Below, piece by piece: positions 8,458 through 17,438 of a stretch of DNA of 64,000 bases. The DNA lies in contig NZ_JBEWCD010000002.1 in assembly GCF_040530035.1 (NCBI RefSeq), positions 1,922,001-1,986,000 of the forward strand, written 5' to 3'. Each line of letters begins with the position of its first letter. Positions within the stretch are counted from its first letter, which is position 1. Below the pieces are notes generated by a model that was not told where the DNA came from, did no database searches, and saw only the letters and a list, made by a program, of their open reading frames with translations. The position numbers and the translations under genes were made by a program. Source of the DNA: Roseibium sp. HPY-6 (GTDB taxonomy: Bacteria; Pseudomonadota; Alphaproteobacteria; Rhizobiales; Stappiaceae).

Positions 8458-10308
8458 ATGGACCAACTCATAAGCATTTTAATTCTGGTCGGCATTGCCT
8501 TTGTAGCACTGCTTGCCATCGGTTTGATCATTTCACGTCTCTACCGCCGATCCTCAAAAGAAGTTTCTTTCGTACGGACCGGTTTCGGCGGTCAGCGCGT
8601 TATCATGAATGGCGGTACCTTGGTGCTGCCCGTCTTGCACGACGTTATTCCGGTCAACATGAACACGCTGCGCCTTGAAGTGCGCCGTTCCAACGATCAG
8701 GCGCTGATCACGAGAGACCGCATGCGTGTCGACGTGCTGGCCGAGTTCTATGTGCGCGTGCAGCCGACGATTGAATCGATTGCCAACGCAGCGCAGACCC
8801 TTGGCCAGCGGACGATGAAACCGGAAGCCTTGCGCGAACTGGTTGAAGGTAAGTTTGTCGACGCGCTGCGCGCGGTTGCCGCTGAGATGGCGATGGAAGA
8901 GCTGCACGAGCAGCGCGTGAACTTCGTGCAAAAGGTGCAGGCTGCTGTTTCGGAAGACATTCTGAAAAACGGTCTTGAACTGGAATCCGTCTCGCTGACC
9001 GGTCTCGACCAGACCAACCGCGAGTACTTCAATCCGGAAAACGCCTTTGACGCCGAGGGTCTCACCAAGCTCACGCAGGAGATTGAGGAGCGCCGCAAGA
9101 AGCGCAACGACATCGAGCAGGAAACCGAAGTTCTGATCCAGCGCAAGAACCTGGAAGCAGAGCAGGAGCGCCTGCAGATCACCCGCGAGGAAGAATTCGC
9201 AAAGCTGGAGCAGCAGCGCGAGATCGAGATCCGCCGGGCAGAGCAATCCTCGCTGATTGCCAAGCAGCAGGCAGAGCGTGAGCGTGAGGCCGAAGAGGCC
9301 AAGATCCTGGCAAGCCAGAAGGTCAAGGAAAAGGACATTGAATCCAATCAGGCGGTCACCGAGCGTCAGATCGCCATGGACCAGCAGGTGCGTGAGCGGG
9401 AGATCTCAAAGGAGCGCACCGTCGAGGCGGCGAATGTCGACAAGCAGAAGCTGATCGAACTCGCCGAGCAGGATCGCGACATCGCCGTTGCCGCCAAGTC
9501 GCGCGAAAAGTCCGAGGCGGAGGCCGAGGCCGATGAGGCGCGGGCAATCGCCGCGCGCGCCGCCGAGCAGGTCACCACAGCCCGCGAGACCGAGGTTGCC
9601 GAGCGTGACAAGCAGATCGAATTGATCGAAGCGCGCAAGGCGGCTGAAATGGACGCTGTCGCCGTGACCGTTGGCGCTGAAGCGCAGAAGCAGGCGGCTG
9701 CCGACCACGCAGAAGCTGTCCGGATCGCGGCTGAAGCCGAGGCTGCAAAGCTTCGTATTGAGGCACAGGGCTCTGCAGAAGCCGACAAGCTGCGCGCGGA
9801 AGCCGAGAAGGCGCTGTATGAAGTGGAGGCCGCAGGCCAGCGTGCGATCAACGAGGCTGCGAACCTTCTGTCACCGGACCAGATCGCGATGCAGGTCCGT
9901 GTCAAGCTTCTGGAGCAGTTGCCTCAGATCATTGCTGAAAGCGTTAAGCCGATGGAGCAGATCGACGGCATCAAGATCATCCAGGTCGATGGCATGACCG
10001 GTGGCGTCGGTGGGGCTGCAAATGGCGCTGGACCGAACGGTTCCGGAGGTGGAAACCTCGCCGACCAGATGGTCTCATCCGCTCTGAAGTACCGTTCGCA
10101 GGCACCGCTTCTGGACGCGATGATGAAGGAAGTCGGTCTGGACGGATCAGGACTTTCGGGGCTGACCGCCGGTATTGGCGAAGCGCCTGCTGCTGCTCCC
10201 GAAGCGGAGAAGCAGGACACTCCGTCGAATGGCGTTGATGCGGAAGCGATTGCAGCTCCCGAGACACCCGCCATCGAGCCTGTCCAGGACGACGTGCCCA
10301 AAGCGTAG
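8458..10308 (+). CDS. yqiK: Flotillin-family protein (YqiK type)
   Basis: A 616-residue protein starting at ATG 8458 with AAAGGGAG nine bases upstream; an in-frame TTG at 8449 is less likely. It has one N-terminal membrane anchor (ISILILVGIAFVALLAIGLII), then an SPFH/band 7 domain (about residues 35-200), then a very long Ala/Glu-rich coiled coil (about 210-470) typical of flotillins. The C-terminus is Gly-rich then Ala/Pro/Glu-rich. Flotillins scaffold lipid microdomains in the inner membrane. The gene closes the pspA-yqiJ-like operon and is followed at once by a strong hairpin. Confidence 0.9.
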   Translation: MDQLISILILVGIAFVALLAIGLIISRLYRRSSKEVSFVRTGFGGQRVIMNGGTLVLPVLHDVIPVNMNTLRLEVRRSNDQALITRDRMRVDVLAEFYVRVQPTIESIANAAQTLGQRTMKPEALRELVEGKFVDALRAVAAEMAMEELHEQRVNFVQKVQAAVSEDILKNGLELESVSLTGLDQTNREYFNPENAFDAEGLTKLTQEIEERRKKRNDIEQETEVLIQRKNLEAEQERLQITREEEFAKLEQQREIEIRRAEQSSLIAKQQAEREREAEEAKILASQKVKEKDIESNQAVTERQIAMDQQVREREISKERTVEAANVDKQKLIELAEQDRDIAVAAKSREKSEAEAEADEARAIAARAAEQVTTARETEVAERDKQIELIEARKAAEMDAVAVTVGAEAQKQAAADHAEAVRIAAEAEAAKLRIEAQGSAEADKLRAEAEKALYEVEAAGQRAINEAANLLSPDQIAMQVRVKLLEQLPQIIAESVKPMEQIDGIKIIQVDGMTGGVGGAANGAGPNGSGGGNLADQMVSSALKYRSQAPLLDAMMKEVGLDGSGLSGLTAGIGEAPAAAPEAEKQDTPSNGVDAEAIAAPETPAIEPVQDDVPKA

Positions 10309-10331
10309 GTTGACCAGACAGTCTGAGCTGA

Positions 10332-10359
10332 TGGACCGGCGGAGCGATCCGCCGGTCCA
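10332..10359 (+). terminator. Hairpin ending the pspA-flotillin operon
   Basis: A perfect 12-bp inverted repeat (TGGACCGGCGGA, loop GCGA) begins 24 bases after the flotillin stop and is followed by CTTCATTT, a weak T-rich tract. It fits an intrinsic terminator. Confidence 0.75.
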
Positions 10360-10430
10360 CTTCATTTAGGAGCATTTGGTTTGCAGGCTGAATTGCAATT
10401 GACTAGGCAAAAGGTCGAACGGCAAACCGA

Positions 10431-12077
10431 TCAATGATGCGTTCTGTGATGGCTGAGCATCTTGGCGGCGTCGAGGGATTTTGTCGGCTGGAAACTCTCC
10501 GGATCGGCCATGGCCCAGAACGCGGAGTAGCCGGGAAGGTCGTGCGCCTCGTCCAGAAGCGCGCCTTTTCTCAGCCAGGTGAAGGCGGTGTTCGCAGACA
10601 TGATCTCGCGCGCGCCTCCACGCAAGAAGAAGTGTTCCGGCCTGAATTCACTTGGATGTTTCAGGCCCGCTGCCGCCGTAAAGGCCATCAGTGATTTCAG
10701 CGTGTTGCGGTGGAAATTGGTAACGCGTTCCGCCTTGTCCGGCACGACAAGCGCCTGCTGGCGCTTCGGGTCCTGGGTCGCGACGCCTGTCGGGCAGCGG
10801 TTTGTGTGGCAACTCTGCGACTGGATGCAGCCGACCGCGAACATGAAACCACGTGCAGAGTTCACCCAGTCCGCGCCGAGACACATGGTGCCTGAAATGT
10901 CGAATGCGCTGATCAGCTTGCCGCTGGCACCCAGCTTGATGTCATCGCGGATGCCGGTGGCGACCAGGCTGTTGTGAACGAAGAGCAACCCCTGCAGGAG
11001 CGGCGTCCCGAGCCTGTTGGCGAATTCGATCGGCGCCGCTCCCGTGCCGCCTTCAGCACCGTCAACGACAATGAAATCCGGTTTTATGTCTGTTTTCAGC
11101 ATGGCCTTGACGATTGCCATGAACTCCCAGCGGTGACCGATACAAAGCTTGAAGCCAACCGGTTTCCCGCCGGAAAGGTCCCGCAACGTCTTGATGAATT
11201 CCAGAAGTTCGATCGGTGTCGAAAACGCCGAATGAGACGCTGGAGAAATGCAATCCTCGCCAACGGGAACACCGCGTGCTTCGGCAATCTCCTCCGACAC
11301 TTTCGGGCCGGGCAACACGCCGCCATGGCCCGGCTTGGCGCCCTGGCTCATCTTGATTTCGATCATCTTGATTTGGGGATTGCTTGCCTGCGCCTTGAAC
11401 TTTTCCGGATCGAAGGTGCCGTCGGCGGCCCTGCATCCGAAGTAACCGCTCCCGAGCTCCCAGACGAGGTCGCCGCCGCCTTCGCGGTGATAGCGCGAAA
11501 CGCTGCCTTCGCCGGTGTCGTGATAAAAGTGGCCCGCCTTCGCTCCTTTGTTGAGCGCCAGGATGGCGTTGCCGGAGAGCGAGCCGAAACTCATCGCGGA
11601 TATGTTGTATAGCGATGCAGAGTAAGGCTGTTTGCAGTCTGGGCCACCGATGGTGACCCTGAGTTCCTCATGATTCTCCGGCTGCGGCGTGATGGAATGG
11701 TTCACCCAGCCATAGTGCTCGTTATAGACGTCCAGTTCCGTCCCGAATGGCAGAACGTCCTCAATGTTCTTGGCCCGGTCATAGACCATGGAGCGGCGCT
11801 CGCGGGAGAAGGGGCGCCCATCCTGGTTGCTTTCGAAAAAATACTGCCTGAGTTCCGGCCGGATCGCTTCGAAAAGGAACCGGAAATGCCCGATCACGGG
11901 ATAATTGCGCAAGACTGCATGGCGTGTCTGTTGCAGGTCGTAGAACCCGAGCAGTGACAGGAAACCGGCGATGAGCAGCGGCCAGACAAAATGAATGCTG
12001 ACGGCGAACATCAATATGAATGTGAAAAAGGTAACGAGAAGGCAAAGGGCAAATACAGTGTAGCGGGCTGGAAACAC
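10431..12077 (-). CDS. FMN-binding glutamate synthase-like protein
   Basis: About 548 residues from GTG 12077, which has AGAGGGA about nine bases upstream; the frame stays open further upstream but the extension has no domain. Two hydrophobic segments lie in the first 45 residues, so the protein is probably membrane-anchored. The rest is the glutamate synthase FMN domain: YNISAMSFGSLS, GGTGAAPIEF (flavin phosphate binding) and a cysteine-containing segment CIQSQSCHTNRCPTGVA. It has no amidotransferase domain. Stand-alone proteins of this kind are common, and their substrate is largely unproven. The UGT-type gene lies 127 bases upstream on the same strand. Confidence 0.82.
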   Translation of the reverse strand: MFPARYTVFALCLLVTFFTFILMFAVSIHFVWPLLIAGFLSLLGFYDLQQTRHAVLRNYPVIGHFRFLFEAIRPELRQYFFESNQDGRPFSRERRSMVYDRAKNIEDVLPFGTELDVYNEHYGWVNHSITPQPENHEELRVTIGGPDCKQPYSASLYNISAMSFGSLSGNAILALNKGAKAGHFYHDTGEGSVSRYHREGGGDLVWELGSGYFGCRAADGTFDPEKFKAQASNPQIKMIEIKMSQGAKPGHGGVLPGPKVSEEIAEARGVPVGEDCISPASHSAFSTPIELLEFIKTLRDLSGGKPVGFKLCIGHRWEFMAIVKAMLKTDIKPDFIVVDGAEGGTGAAPIEFANRLGTPLLQGLLFVHNSLVATGIRDDIKLGASGKLISAFDISGTMCLGADWVNSARGFMFAVGCIQSQSCHTNRCPTGVATQDPKRQQALVVPDKAERVTNFHRNTLKSLMAFTAAAGLKHPSEFRPEHFFLRGGAREIMSANTAFTWLRKGALLDEAHDLPGYSAFWAMADPESFQPTKSLDAAKMLSHHRTHH

Positions 12078-12204
12078 GGCCGGGAATCCCTCTAAGAAAG
12101 CTTGCTGCGTTAGTTGTGTCAGGCCGCAGGGCAAAAGGGAAGGGTGAACGTCGTCGGCTCTCTCCAAGACCACGCACGGTTTCATGCGCAAGCATCGCGC
12201 TTGG

Positions 12205-13488
12205 TTATGCGTTGAGAAGCGTCATAAGGCGTTCGGCAGCTCCACTCGCTCCCGCTTCAGTGGCGATTGTGTCTCTTGCTGCTTCAGCGCCTTGCCGAAA
12301 GACGGGTGTCTCAAGCGCCTCGAGCGCCGCAGCAAGGCTTTCAACCGTCAGTTTTTTCTGCCGAATGGGGGCTGGTCCTGCGCCGATCCGATGAACCTGC
12401 TGGCCCCAGAAAGGCTGGTCGCCGAAGACAGGGCAAACAAGCGATGGCTTGCCCCATCGAAGTGCCTCGTGTGTTGTGCCGGCGCCGCCATGATGTACGA
12501 CACCTGCGCATTTCGGAAACAGCCAGCTGTGTGGTGCCTTGTCGATCAGGAAGACGTGCCCGGAAAGGGACGGAGGCAATTTTTCCACGGTGAGCCCGCC
12601 CCATCCTTTGGCCAGCACGGCCCGTTGTCCCGTCGTCTCAAGTGCGCCAAGGACAATCCTGGCAAGGTCACCCGGATTTTTGCTCGGCATGGAACCAAAG
12701 CCAAGGTAAACCGGTGGCGGGCGTTCGGCGAGAAACCGCGCCAGGTCCTCCGGAGGTGCATAATCCGGATCTGGCTCGGTAAACCAGTATCCGCTTTGCC
12801 AGAATTGCTTGGACCAGTCGCCCGGGGTCGGCACAAGTGCGGATGAAAAAGCCTGTAGCGACAAGGCATCTGAGCCGTCCGGCATGAAACCGTCTATCGT
12901 CGAACCGGACATTGAGAGCTCATGTGCCGCCTCGGCTTTCAACGGCTTGTAGAGCGGGCGCAGCCCGGCCTGCATCAGAAGGCGTGCCAATCCGTAACTC
13001 TTGCGATTGAGAAAAGCCCCACAATCCGGCCATCCGAAGAGCGGCAGCGGAAAACACCCCGTCGGCGCGGTCACGGGCTGAAGCGATATCGGCAGCGCCG
13101 GAACGCCCAGTCTGCGGCCGACAAGGGTCATGACTGTTGCCTTGAGATTGAAGAGGATGAGGTCGGGTTTTTCCTCCAACCCGATTTGCCAAAGGGTGGT
13201 GGCTATCTCCTGCTGCAGGACGAGGCTGTGCCGGGCCGCCTTGATCATGCCCTTAAGCGAATGAAGAGCCGCCTTGACTTCGGCCTGTTGCAACAGGGTT
13301 TGAAAGTTCACCGGCACTGGACGGGCACGGGCGCCAGCGCTCTCGATCATGTCGTCGAAACCTTCGCCCGTGCTGACGAAAACATCCGCATCAAGGCCGG
13401 TCAGTGCGCCTGCAAGGGCCACATAAGGCTGTACGTCACCTCGGGTCCCCAGAGTGGCGATCATGACTTTCGGGCGGGTATTTTTCAT
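12205..13488 (-). CDS. UGT-type glycosyltransferase (GT1, GT-B fold)
   Basis: A 427-residue protein. The N-terminus PKVMIATLGTRGDVQPYVALAG is the nucleotide-sugar transferase start seen in sterol and macrolide glucosyltransferases. The C-terminal donor-binding signature is present as VVHHGGAGTTHEALRWGKP followed by CPVFGDQPFWGQ. GT1 enzymes transfer a sugar from a nucleotide donor to a lipid or small hydrophobic acceptor; a sterol-like lipid, carotenoid or antibiotic are all possible. It is divergent from yjbQ and upstream of the FMN glutamate-synthase-like gene, which gives no clear pathway. Confidence 0.82.
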   Translation of the reverse strand: MKNTRPKVMIATLGTRGDVQPYVALAGALTGLDADVFVSTGEGFDDMIESAGARARPVPVNFQTLLQQAEVKAALHSLKGMIKAARHSLVLQQEIATTLWQIGLEEKPDLILFNLKATVMTLVGRRLGVPALPISLQPVTAPTGCFPLPLFGWPDCGAFLNRKSYGLARLLMQAGLRPLYKPLKAEAAHELSMSGSTIDGFMPDGSDALSLQAFSSALVPTPGDWSKQFWQSGYWFTEPDPDYAPPEDLARFLAERPPPVYLGFGSMPSKNPGDLARIVLGALETTGQRAVLAKGWGGLTVEKLPPSLSGHVFLIDKAPHSWLFPKCAGVVHHGGAGTTHEALRWGKPSLVCPVFGDQPFWGQQVHRIGAGPAPIRQKKLTVESLAAALEALETPVFRQGAEAARDTIATEAGASGAAERLMTLLNA

Positions 13489-13633
13489 GACGGTTTCTAA
13501 AGGCGAGGGCCAGTCGAGGCGGGTGGAAGGCGTTCCAGGATCTCACATGGCGACGAACCGTAAAAATTGCAACCAGCGCGTCGATCGCTTAGGCCTTTGG
13601 CAAAGAGTTATGGCGCGAGAACCGGGGATTGGA

Positions 13634-14062
13634 ATGCAGACTGTTTTTTCGCTCAAAACCGAAGGGCAAGGCCTTTATGAGTTCACACATTCCATAAGCT
13701 CCTGGTTGAACGAAGCGGCTGTGGAAGACGGTCTGCTGACCCTTTTCGTCCGCCACACATCTTGTTCGCTGTTGATCCAGGAGAATGCGGACCCTGACGT
13801 CCAGGTGGACCTGAAAGCGTTTTTCGAACGTCTTGTACCCCCGTCCGATCATCCGAGCATGAGCTACCTCGTTCACACTTATGAGGGCCCGGACGATATG
13901 CCGGCCCATATAAAAGCGGCGATGATGCCGGTTTCGCTATCGATACCGGTCGCCCAGGGACGCATGATGCTTGGAACCTGGCAGGGGATTTATCTGTTTG
14001 AGCACAGGACGCGCGCGCATCGACGCCAGGTTGCCGCGCATTTTCTGGCGACATCGGCGTGA
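13634..14062 (+). CDS. yjbQ: YjbQ/UPF0047 family protein
   Basis: A 142-residue protein, the normal family length, from ATG 13634 with GGGGA upstream; an ATG at 13610 is an alternative. The family features are GQGLYEFTHSISSWL, LFVRHTSCSLLIQENADPDVQ and the C-terminal GTWQGIYLFEHR. YjbQ proteins form a small trimeric beta-rich fold with conserved histidines; some have weak thiamine-phosphate synthase activity, but the physiological role is unsettled. It stands alone, divergent from the glycosyltransferase and convergent with the SDR gene five bases away. Confidence 0.88.
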   Translation: MQTVFSLKTEGQGLYEFTHSISSWLNEAAVEDGLLTLFVRHTSCSLLIQENADPDVQVDLKAFFERLVPPSDHPSMSYLVHTYEGPDDMPAHIKAAMMPVSLSIPVAQGRMMLGTWQGIYLFEHRTRAHRRQVAAHFLATSA

Positions 14063-14066
14063 GGAC

Positions 14067-14819
14067 CTATGTGCGAAGTGACGGTAGACCGATGCCTGTG
14101 CTCTCAAAGCCGCCGTCGGATGCGATGATCTGACCGGTCACATAGCTGGCCCTGTCTGAGCAGAGGAATTCAATCACTTCCGCAATTTCCTGCTCGCTCC
14201 CATACCGGTTGAGCGGAATGGCATCGTGATAGGCTTCGATGATGTCCTGGCTGTGCACGGCCATGGCGAGCTTGGTTCGCACCGGTCCGGGGCAGACGCA
14301 ATTGGCGCGCACGCCGAATTCGCCAAGCTCAGCCGCCTGCTGCTTCGTTATGTGGATCACGGCTGCTTTCGATGTGCCGTAGGCGACCCGTAGTGTCGAA
14401 GCGCGAAGTCCCGATATCGAAGCGATATTGACCAGGGCACCGCGGGTCTGTTTGAGCGATGGGATCGCCGCCTGCGAAACCAGAAAGACGCCGTCCAGAT
14501 TGGTTGCCATGACCGTCCGCCAGGCTTCGAAATCCGTCTCCTCCATAGGACCGAACATGGCAACACCGGCATTGTTGACGACCGCATCCAGCTGCCCGAA
14601 GCTTTCCAAAATGGCAGAGAGCGCCACCTCAACCTGGCCTGGATCCGATACATCGCAGACAAACGGCTTAGCGCCATCGAGATCCTGCGCGGCAAGCGTC
14701 AGTTCTTCTGCGTCACGGTCAAGCATCGCAACCTGCCAGCCGCGCTTGAGCATCAAGTGGGCTGTTGCAAGACCGATCCCACGCGCTGCGCCTGTCACAA
14801 GGGCCGTTTTTCGGGACAT
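14067..14819 (-). CDS. Short-chain dehydrogenase/reductase (SDR)
   Basis: A 250-residue classical SDR: the cofactor motif VTGAARGIGLATA at the N-terminus, NNAGVA at about residue 84, the catalytic Ser in the IASISG strand and the YGTSK active site near residue 150. The aspartate after the second strand (MLDRDAEEL) suggests NAD(H) rather than NADP(H). It reduces or oxidises an alcohol/ketone that cannot be named. It converges with yjbQ and lies 56 bases downstream, in direction of transcription, of the secreted protein at 14875. Confidence 0.88.
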   Translation of the reverse strand: MSRKTALVTGAARGIGLATAHLMLKRGWQVAMLDRDAEELTLAAQDLDGAKPFVCDVSDPGQVEVALSAILESFGQLDAVVNNAGVAMFGPMEETDFEAWRTVMATNLDGVFLVSQAAIPSLKQTRGALVNIASISGLRASTLRVAYGTSKAAVIHITKQQAAELGEFGVRANCVCPGPVRTKLAMAVHSQDIIEAYHDAIPLNRYGSEQEIAEVIEFLCSDRASYVTGQIIASDGGFESTGIGLPSLRT

Positions 14820-14874
14820 TTTTCCTCACTGAAACGATGACATTGCAATACTCTCGCGGAGAGTGGTCTGGACT

Positions 14875-15318
14875 TCATCTCATCGAAATACAAACGCTTA
14901 TCGTTCCGGCATTGTCCCAAAGCGCCCCATCGACGTCGTTTATCCGGAACGCATAATTTCCCGCGGGGTTGCGGGCCGTGGCCGCTAGAGCCGTAAATTC
15001 GGCGAAGGGGACGATTCGTCCGGACTGATCGCGAACGAGCATTTCCCCAAAAGCATAGGACTGATCAAACTTATAGCCATAGAGCGGTCCGAGCTTTTTT
15101 GCGTCATTGCCGGAGTATCCGCGTGGACCGACCGGCTTGTAGAGACCTGCTATGACGCTCCAGCTACCGGAAAAGCTCACTTTTCGAACCTTTCCGTCTG
15201 GAATCGTCACACCTTGCCAGCCTTTTTTGGAATTGACGTCAACGCAGTAATCGGCTGCGTGAACAAGGTTTGGAAACAGCAACATTAGGGAGCAAATTGA
15301 AGTTAGAAGTTTAGCCAT
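14875..15318 (-). CDS. Secreted small beta-sandwich protein, LecA lectin-like
   Basis: About 147 residues from ATG 15318, which has GGAGCAAT just upstream; an ATG at 15345 is in frame but less likely. Residues 1-22 are a signal peptide ending PNLVHAAD. The mature part resembles the galactose-binding PA-IL (LecA) fold: a central FGEMLVRDQSGRIVPF strand pair and AGNYAFRINDVDGALWDN near the C-terminus, where LecA has its calcium and sugar ligands (YNDVPG). Two cysteines (start of mature protein and CISMR end) may form a disulfide. The lectin role is inferred from these motifs only; a non-sugar-binding relative is possible. Confidence 0.5.
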   Translation of the reverse strand: MAKLLTSICSLMLLFPNLVHAADYCVDVNSKKGWQGVTIPDGKVRKVSFSGSWSVIAGLYKPVGPRGYSGNDAKKLGPLYGYKFDQSYAFGEMLVRDQSGRIVPFAEFTALAATARNPAGNYAFRINDVDGALWDNAGTISVCISMR

Positions 15319-15424
15319 GAATTGCTCCGAAATTGAAGATATCACAGAGCAAATATCACTGCTGCCGGTTCGTCAAGCTCTCTTCTAATTCTTTGTAATT
15401 AAACAATTTTTGAGAATAATCTGA

Positions 15425-15561
15425 CGGACTACTCACACTTATCTCACACTTTATTTCCTTGTAAGTCTCGCCGAAAAAACTCACATTTTACTCGAACGAT
15501 GAGGGTCGTTCCTCCCCAAACTGGCGCCGGGCTTTTTGTAAAGTCCTGGCGCCATTTTTTT
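15425..15561 (+). ncRNA. Candidate small RNA with intrinsic terminator
   Basis: A strong rho-independent terminator on the plus strand (15522-15561) has no plus-strand gene upstream, since the preceding gene is on the minus strand. Upstream are a 6-bp hairpin (GAACGA at 15494-15499 with TCGTTC at 15506-15511) and then CTCCCC in the open segment, an anti-Shine-Dalgarno-type motif used by several alphaproteobacterial sRNAs. A promoter-like pair TTGTAA (15393-15398) and AATAAT (15415-15420) would start a transcript of about 135 nt. The 5' end is a guess. Confidence 0.5.
15522..15561 (+). terminator. Strong rho-independent terminator
   Basis: TGGCGCC at 15522-15528 pairs with GGCGCCA at 15548-15554, and GGGCTTT pairs inside it with AAAGTCC around the loop TTGT, giving about 14 pairs with one bulge, followed by seven T. 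It terminates plus-strand transcription. Confidence 0.8.
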
Positions 15562-15645
15562 GTATTCGATAGATTTGCCCTAGGGCGGCCCGCGCCGTCG
15601 GACGGGGACGACGCGGGCACTCACACCGGCCTGAAAAGGAGGGGC

Positions 15646-15900
15646 TCAGGTCACGGTGTTTACCGCTGCCGCAATCATGGCGGCAATCTGGTCTTTCAGG
15701 TGAAGGCGTTTTTTCTTGAGGTTTTCCAGAACCTCATCGGCAGCCGGTTCCACATTGGTTTCAATGCGATGCACTTCCCGGTTTATGGTGTGGTATTCGT
15801 CCGCCAGGCGCGCAAAATGAGCGTCATTGGCTTTAAGCGTGCGCAGGGTTTCTTCAGCTTCCGGGAATTCTTCGTGCAGTTCGTGCGGAACGTGACTCAT
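15646..15900 (-). CDS. YdcH/DUF465 family small protein
   Basis: An 84-residue helical protein from ATG 15900 (MSHVPHELHEEFPEAEE). It shows the DUF465 pattern: FARLADEYHTINREVHRIE followed by EVLENLKKKRLHLKDQIAAMI. These proteins form a short helical hairpin and have no assigned function, although they are widespread in alphaproteobacteria. An ATG at 15912 in frame would add four residues. It stands alone on the minus strand, and the candidate sRNA ends about 85 bases beyond its stop. Confidence 0.85.
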   Translation of the reverse strand: MSHVPHELHEEFPEAEETLRTLKANDAHFARLADEYHTINREVHRIETNVEPAADEVLENLKKKRLHLKDQIAAMIAAAVNTVT

Positions 15901-16094
15901 GCAGGCCTCCATTTAAGACCCACAAGGTGCCGTCAAGTTGTGCCTGCCACCTTGAGACAGATCAATCGATCGGCAATTGGAAGCAACATCAAAGCCATAG
16001 ATGGGCGCTTTTCCGAGCGCCAGCGAGATCAATTCCCAAAAGCGACCGGGGCCAACGCTCAAGAAACCGGCTCAAAATGCCATCTAAAAGGTGA

Positions 16095-17360
16095 TCACAC
16101 CGCAGAAACAACTCCGCCAACCCTTTCCGCGACCCACCACGCTGACAGGATCGCGATCGCGGTCAAGGTACCCAGTCTCGCTGGTCTGAGGGCGGGTGTG
16201 GCCAATTGCTCAAGGACGAAAACCATGATGAGTGTCACGGCCAGGATCAGAAGCTGACCGACTTCGATGCCGAGGTTGAAGGCGAGCAGGGCAAGAACGA
16301 GATCCGGTGCATCTCGGCCCAGGATGTCGCCGAGAACAAAGGAAAAGCCAAGACCGTGCAGAAGCCCGATCCCCGAAAAGACAAGAATTGACCCGGATCT
16401 TTGGATCATTGCTGCGACTGCCGCATATAGAACCGAGGCGGCAATCGCCGCTTCAACCAGCGGAATGAACCATGGCCACGAAGGTGTCGCGCCCAGAAAC
16501 GTTGCAATAAGGGTAACGGAATGTCCGATCGTGAAGGCCGTGACGAGATAGATCAGCTTGCGCGTCGCTCCCACGCCAAGCGCCAGTGCGATGACCAGCA
16601 GTACATGATCGAGGCCCTCCAGGATGTGAAGCATGCCCTGATAGACGAAATGAAGGAAAGTCGACAGGCGCGATCCGTCAATGACGGCCGGTGTTTCGAG
16701 TTGGCCGGGCGCGGTCGTTGAAACCGGCGGATCCATTCTCGCATCAACAAGATGATTTTCGATCGCAACCCCCGGGCCAGGGAGCAACGGTGGATATCCG
16801 GACCGCACTTCAAGCACACCGGCCGGATCGGTGCTTGTTATCTGCAAGGCGTAGTCGATGATGGCCGCTCCAAAAGCCGGATCGAGCGACGTGTTGTCCA
16901 ATTGAATGGCTGCGCGCGCGGAGGCTGCAGTATCGAGTGTTTGCGCGGGCCGGCGGGCCCGGATCGTAAATCCCGTCAGCACGGTCTCAAGGTCGAGGCC
17001 GGCCTGAGAGACAATGAGTGTCTTTTGAAGGCGGCTTTCGAAGGCCTCGGGATCGCGATCGACTGCGGCCATGTCCAGTCTGTAGCGCACGCCCGTTCCC
17101 GTAGTCTCAAGGCGCAGAAAAGGTGAGACAAGGGGTGCCTGATCCACTTGGGCCCGGCCCACCAGATCGGAAAAGACGAGCGGTGCCGGTGCCCGGACAT
17201 AGAGTGTGAGAGTGCCGTTATCCTCCGCAACGAGGAGGGTCCGCACCTTCGTTCCTTCCGTAAAATGCGCATTGGCCGGAAGCGCAAAAAGGCCTGCGAG
17301 CGCAAGGAAGAGGGCGGTGATTTGGAAAACTCTGAAACAGGCTGCGGGTAGAAATGTCAT
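16095..17360 (-). CDS. HupE/UreJ-family membrane protein
   Basis: About 421 residues from ATG 17360. A signal peptide (residues 1-30, ending LPANAH) is followed by a roughly 200-residue extracytoplasmic beta-rich domain, then a C-terminal membrane domain of about six segments with the HupE/UreJ signature HILEGLDHVLLV and FTIGHSVTL. HupE/UreJ proteins are associated with nickel or cobalt supply; the histidine-rich motif supports metal transport, but no hydrogenase or urease gene is in view. It lies 78 bases downstream of the secreted phosphoesterase on the same strand and is probably co-transcribed with it. Confidence 0.78.
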   Translation of the reverse strand: MTFLPAACFRVFQITALFLALAGLFALPANAHFTEGTKVRTLLVAEDNGTLTLYVRAPAPLVFSDLVGRAQVDQAPLVSPFLRLETTGTGVRYRLDMAAVDRDPEAFESRLQKTLIVSQAGLDLETVLTGFTIRARRPAQTLDTAASARAAIQLDNTSLDPAFGAAIIDYALQITSTDPAGVLEVRSGYPPLLPGPGVAIENHLVDARMDPPVSTTAPGQLETPAVIDGSRLSTFLHFVYQGMLHILEGLDHVLLVIALALGVGATRKLIYLVTAFTIGHSVTLIATFLGATPSWPWFIPLVEAAIAASVLYAAVAAMIQRSGSILVFSGIGLLHGLGFSFVLGDILGRDAPDLVLALLAFNLGIEVGQLLILAVTLIMVFVLEQLATPALRPARLGTLTAIAILSAWWVAERVGGVVSAV

Positions 17361-17438
17361 GATCTCGTTCCGATACGGGTCCCGGGCGCAGCGCGCCCGG
17401 GAGAGAGTTTGCAACAACTTTGCTCCGACGCCGAGCCG

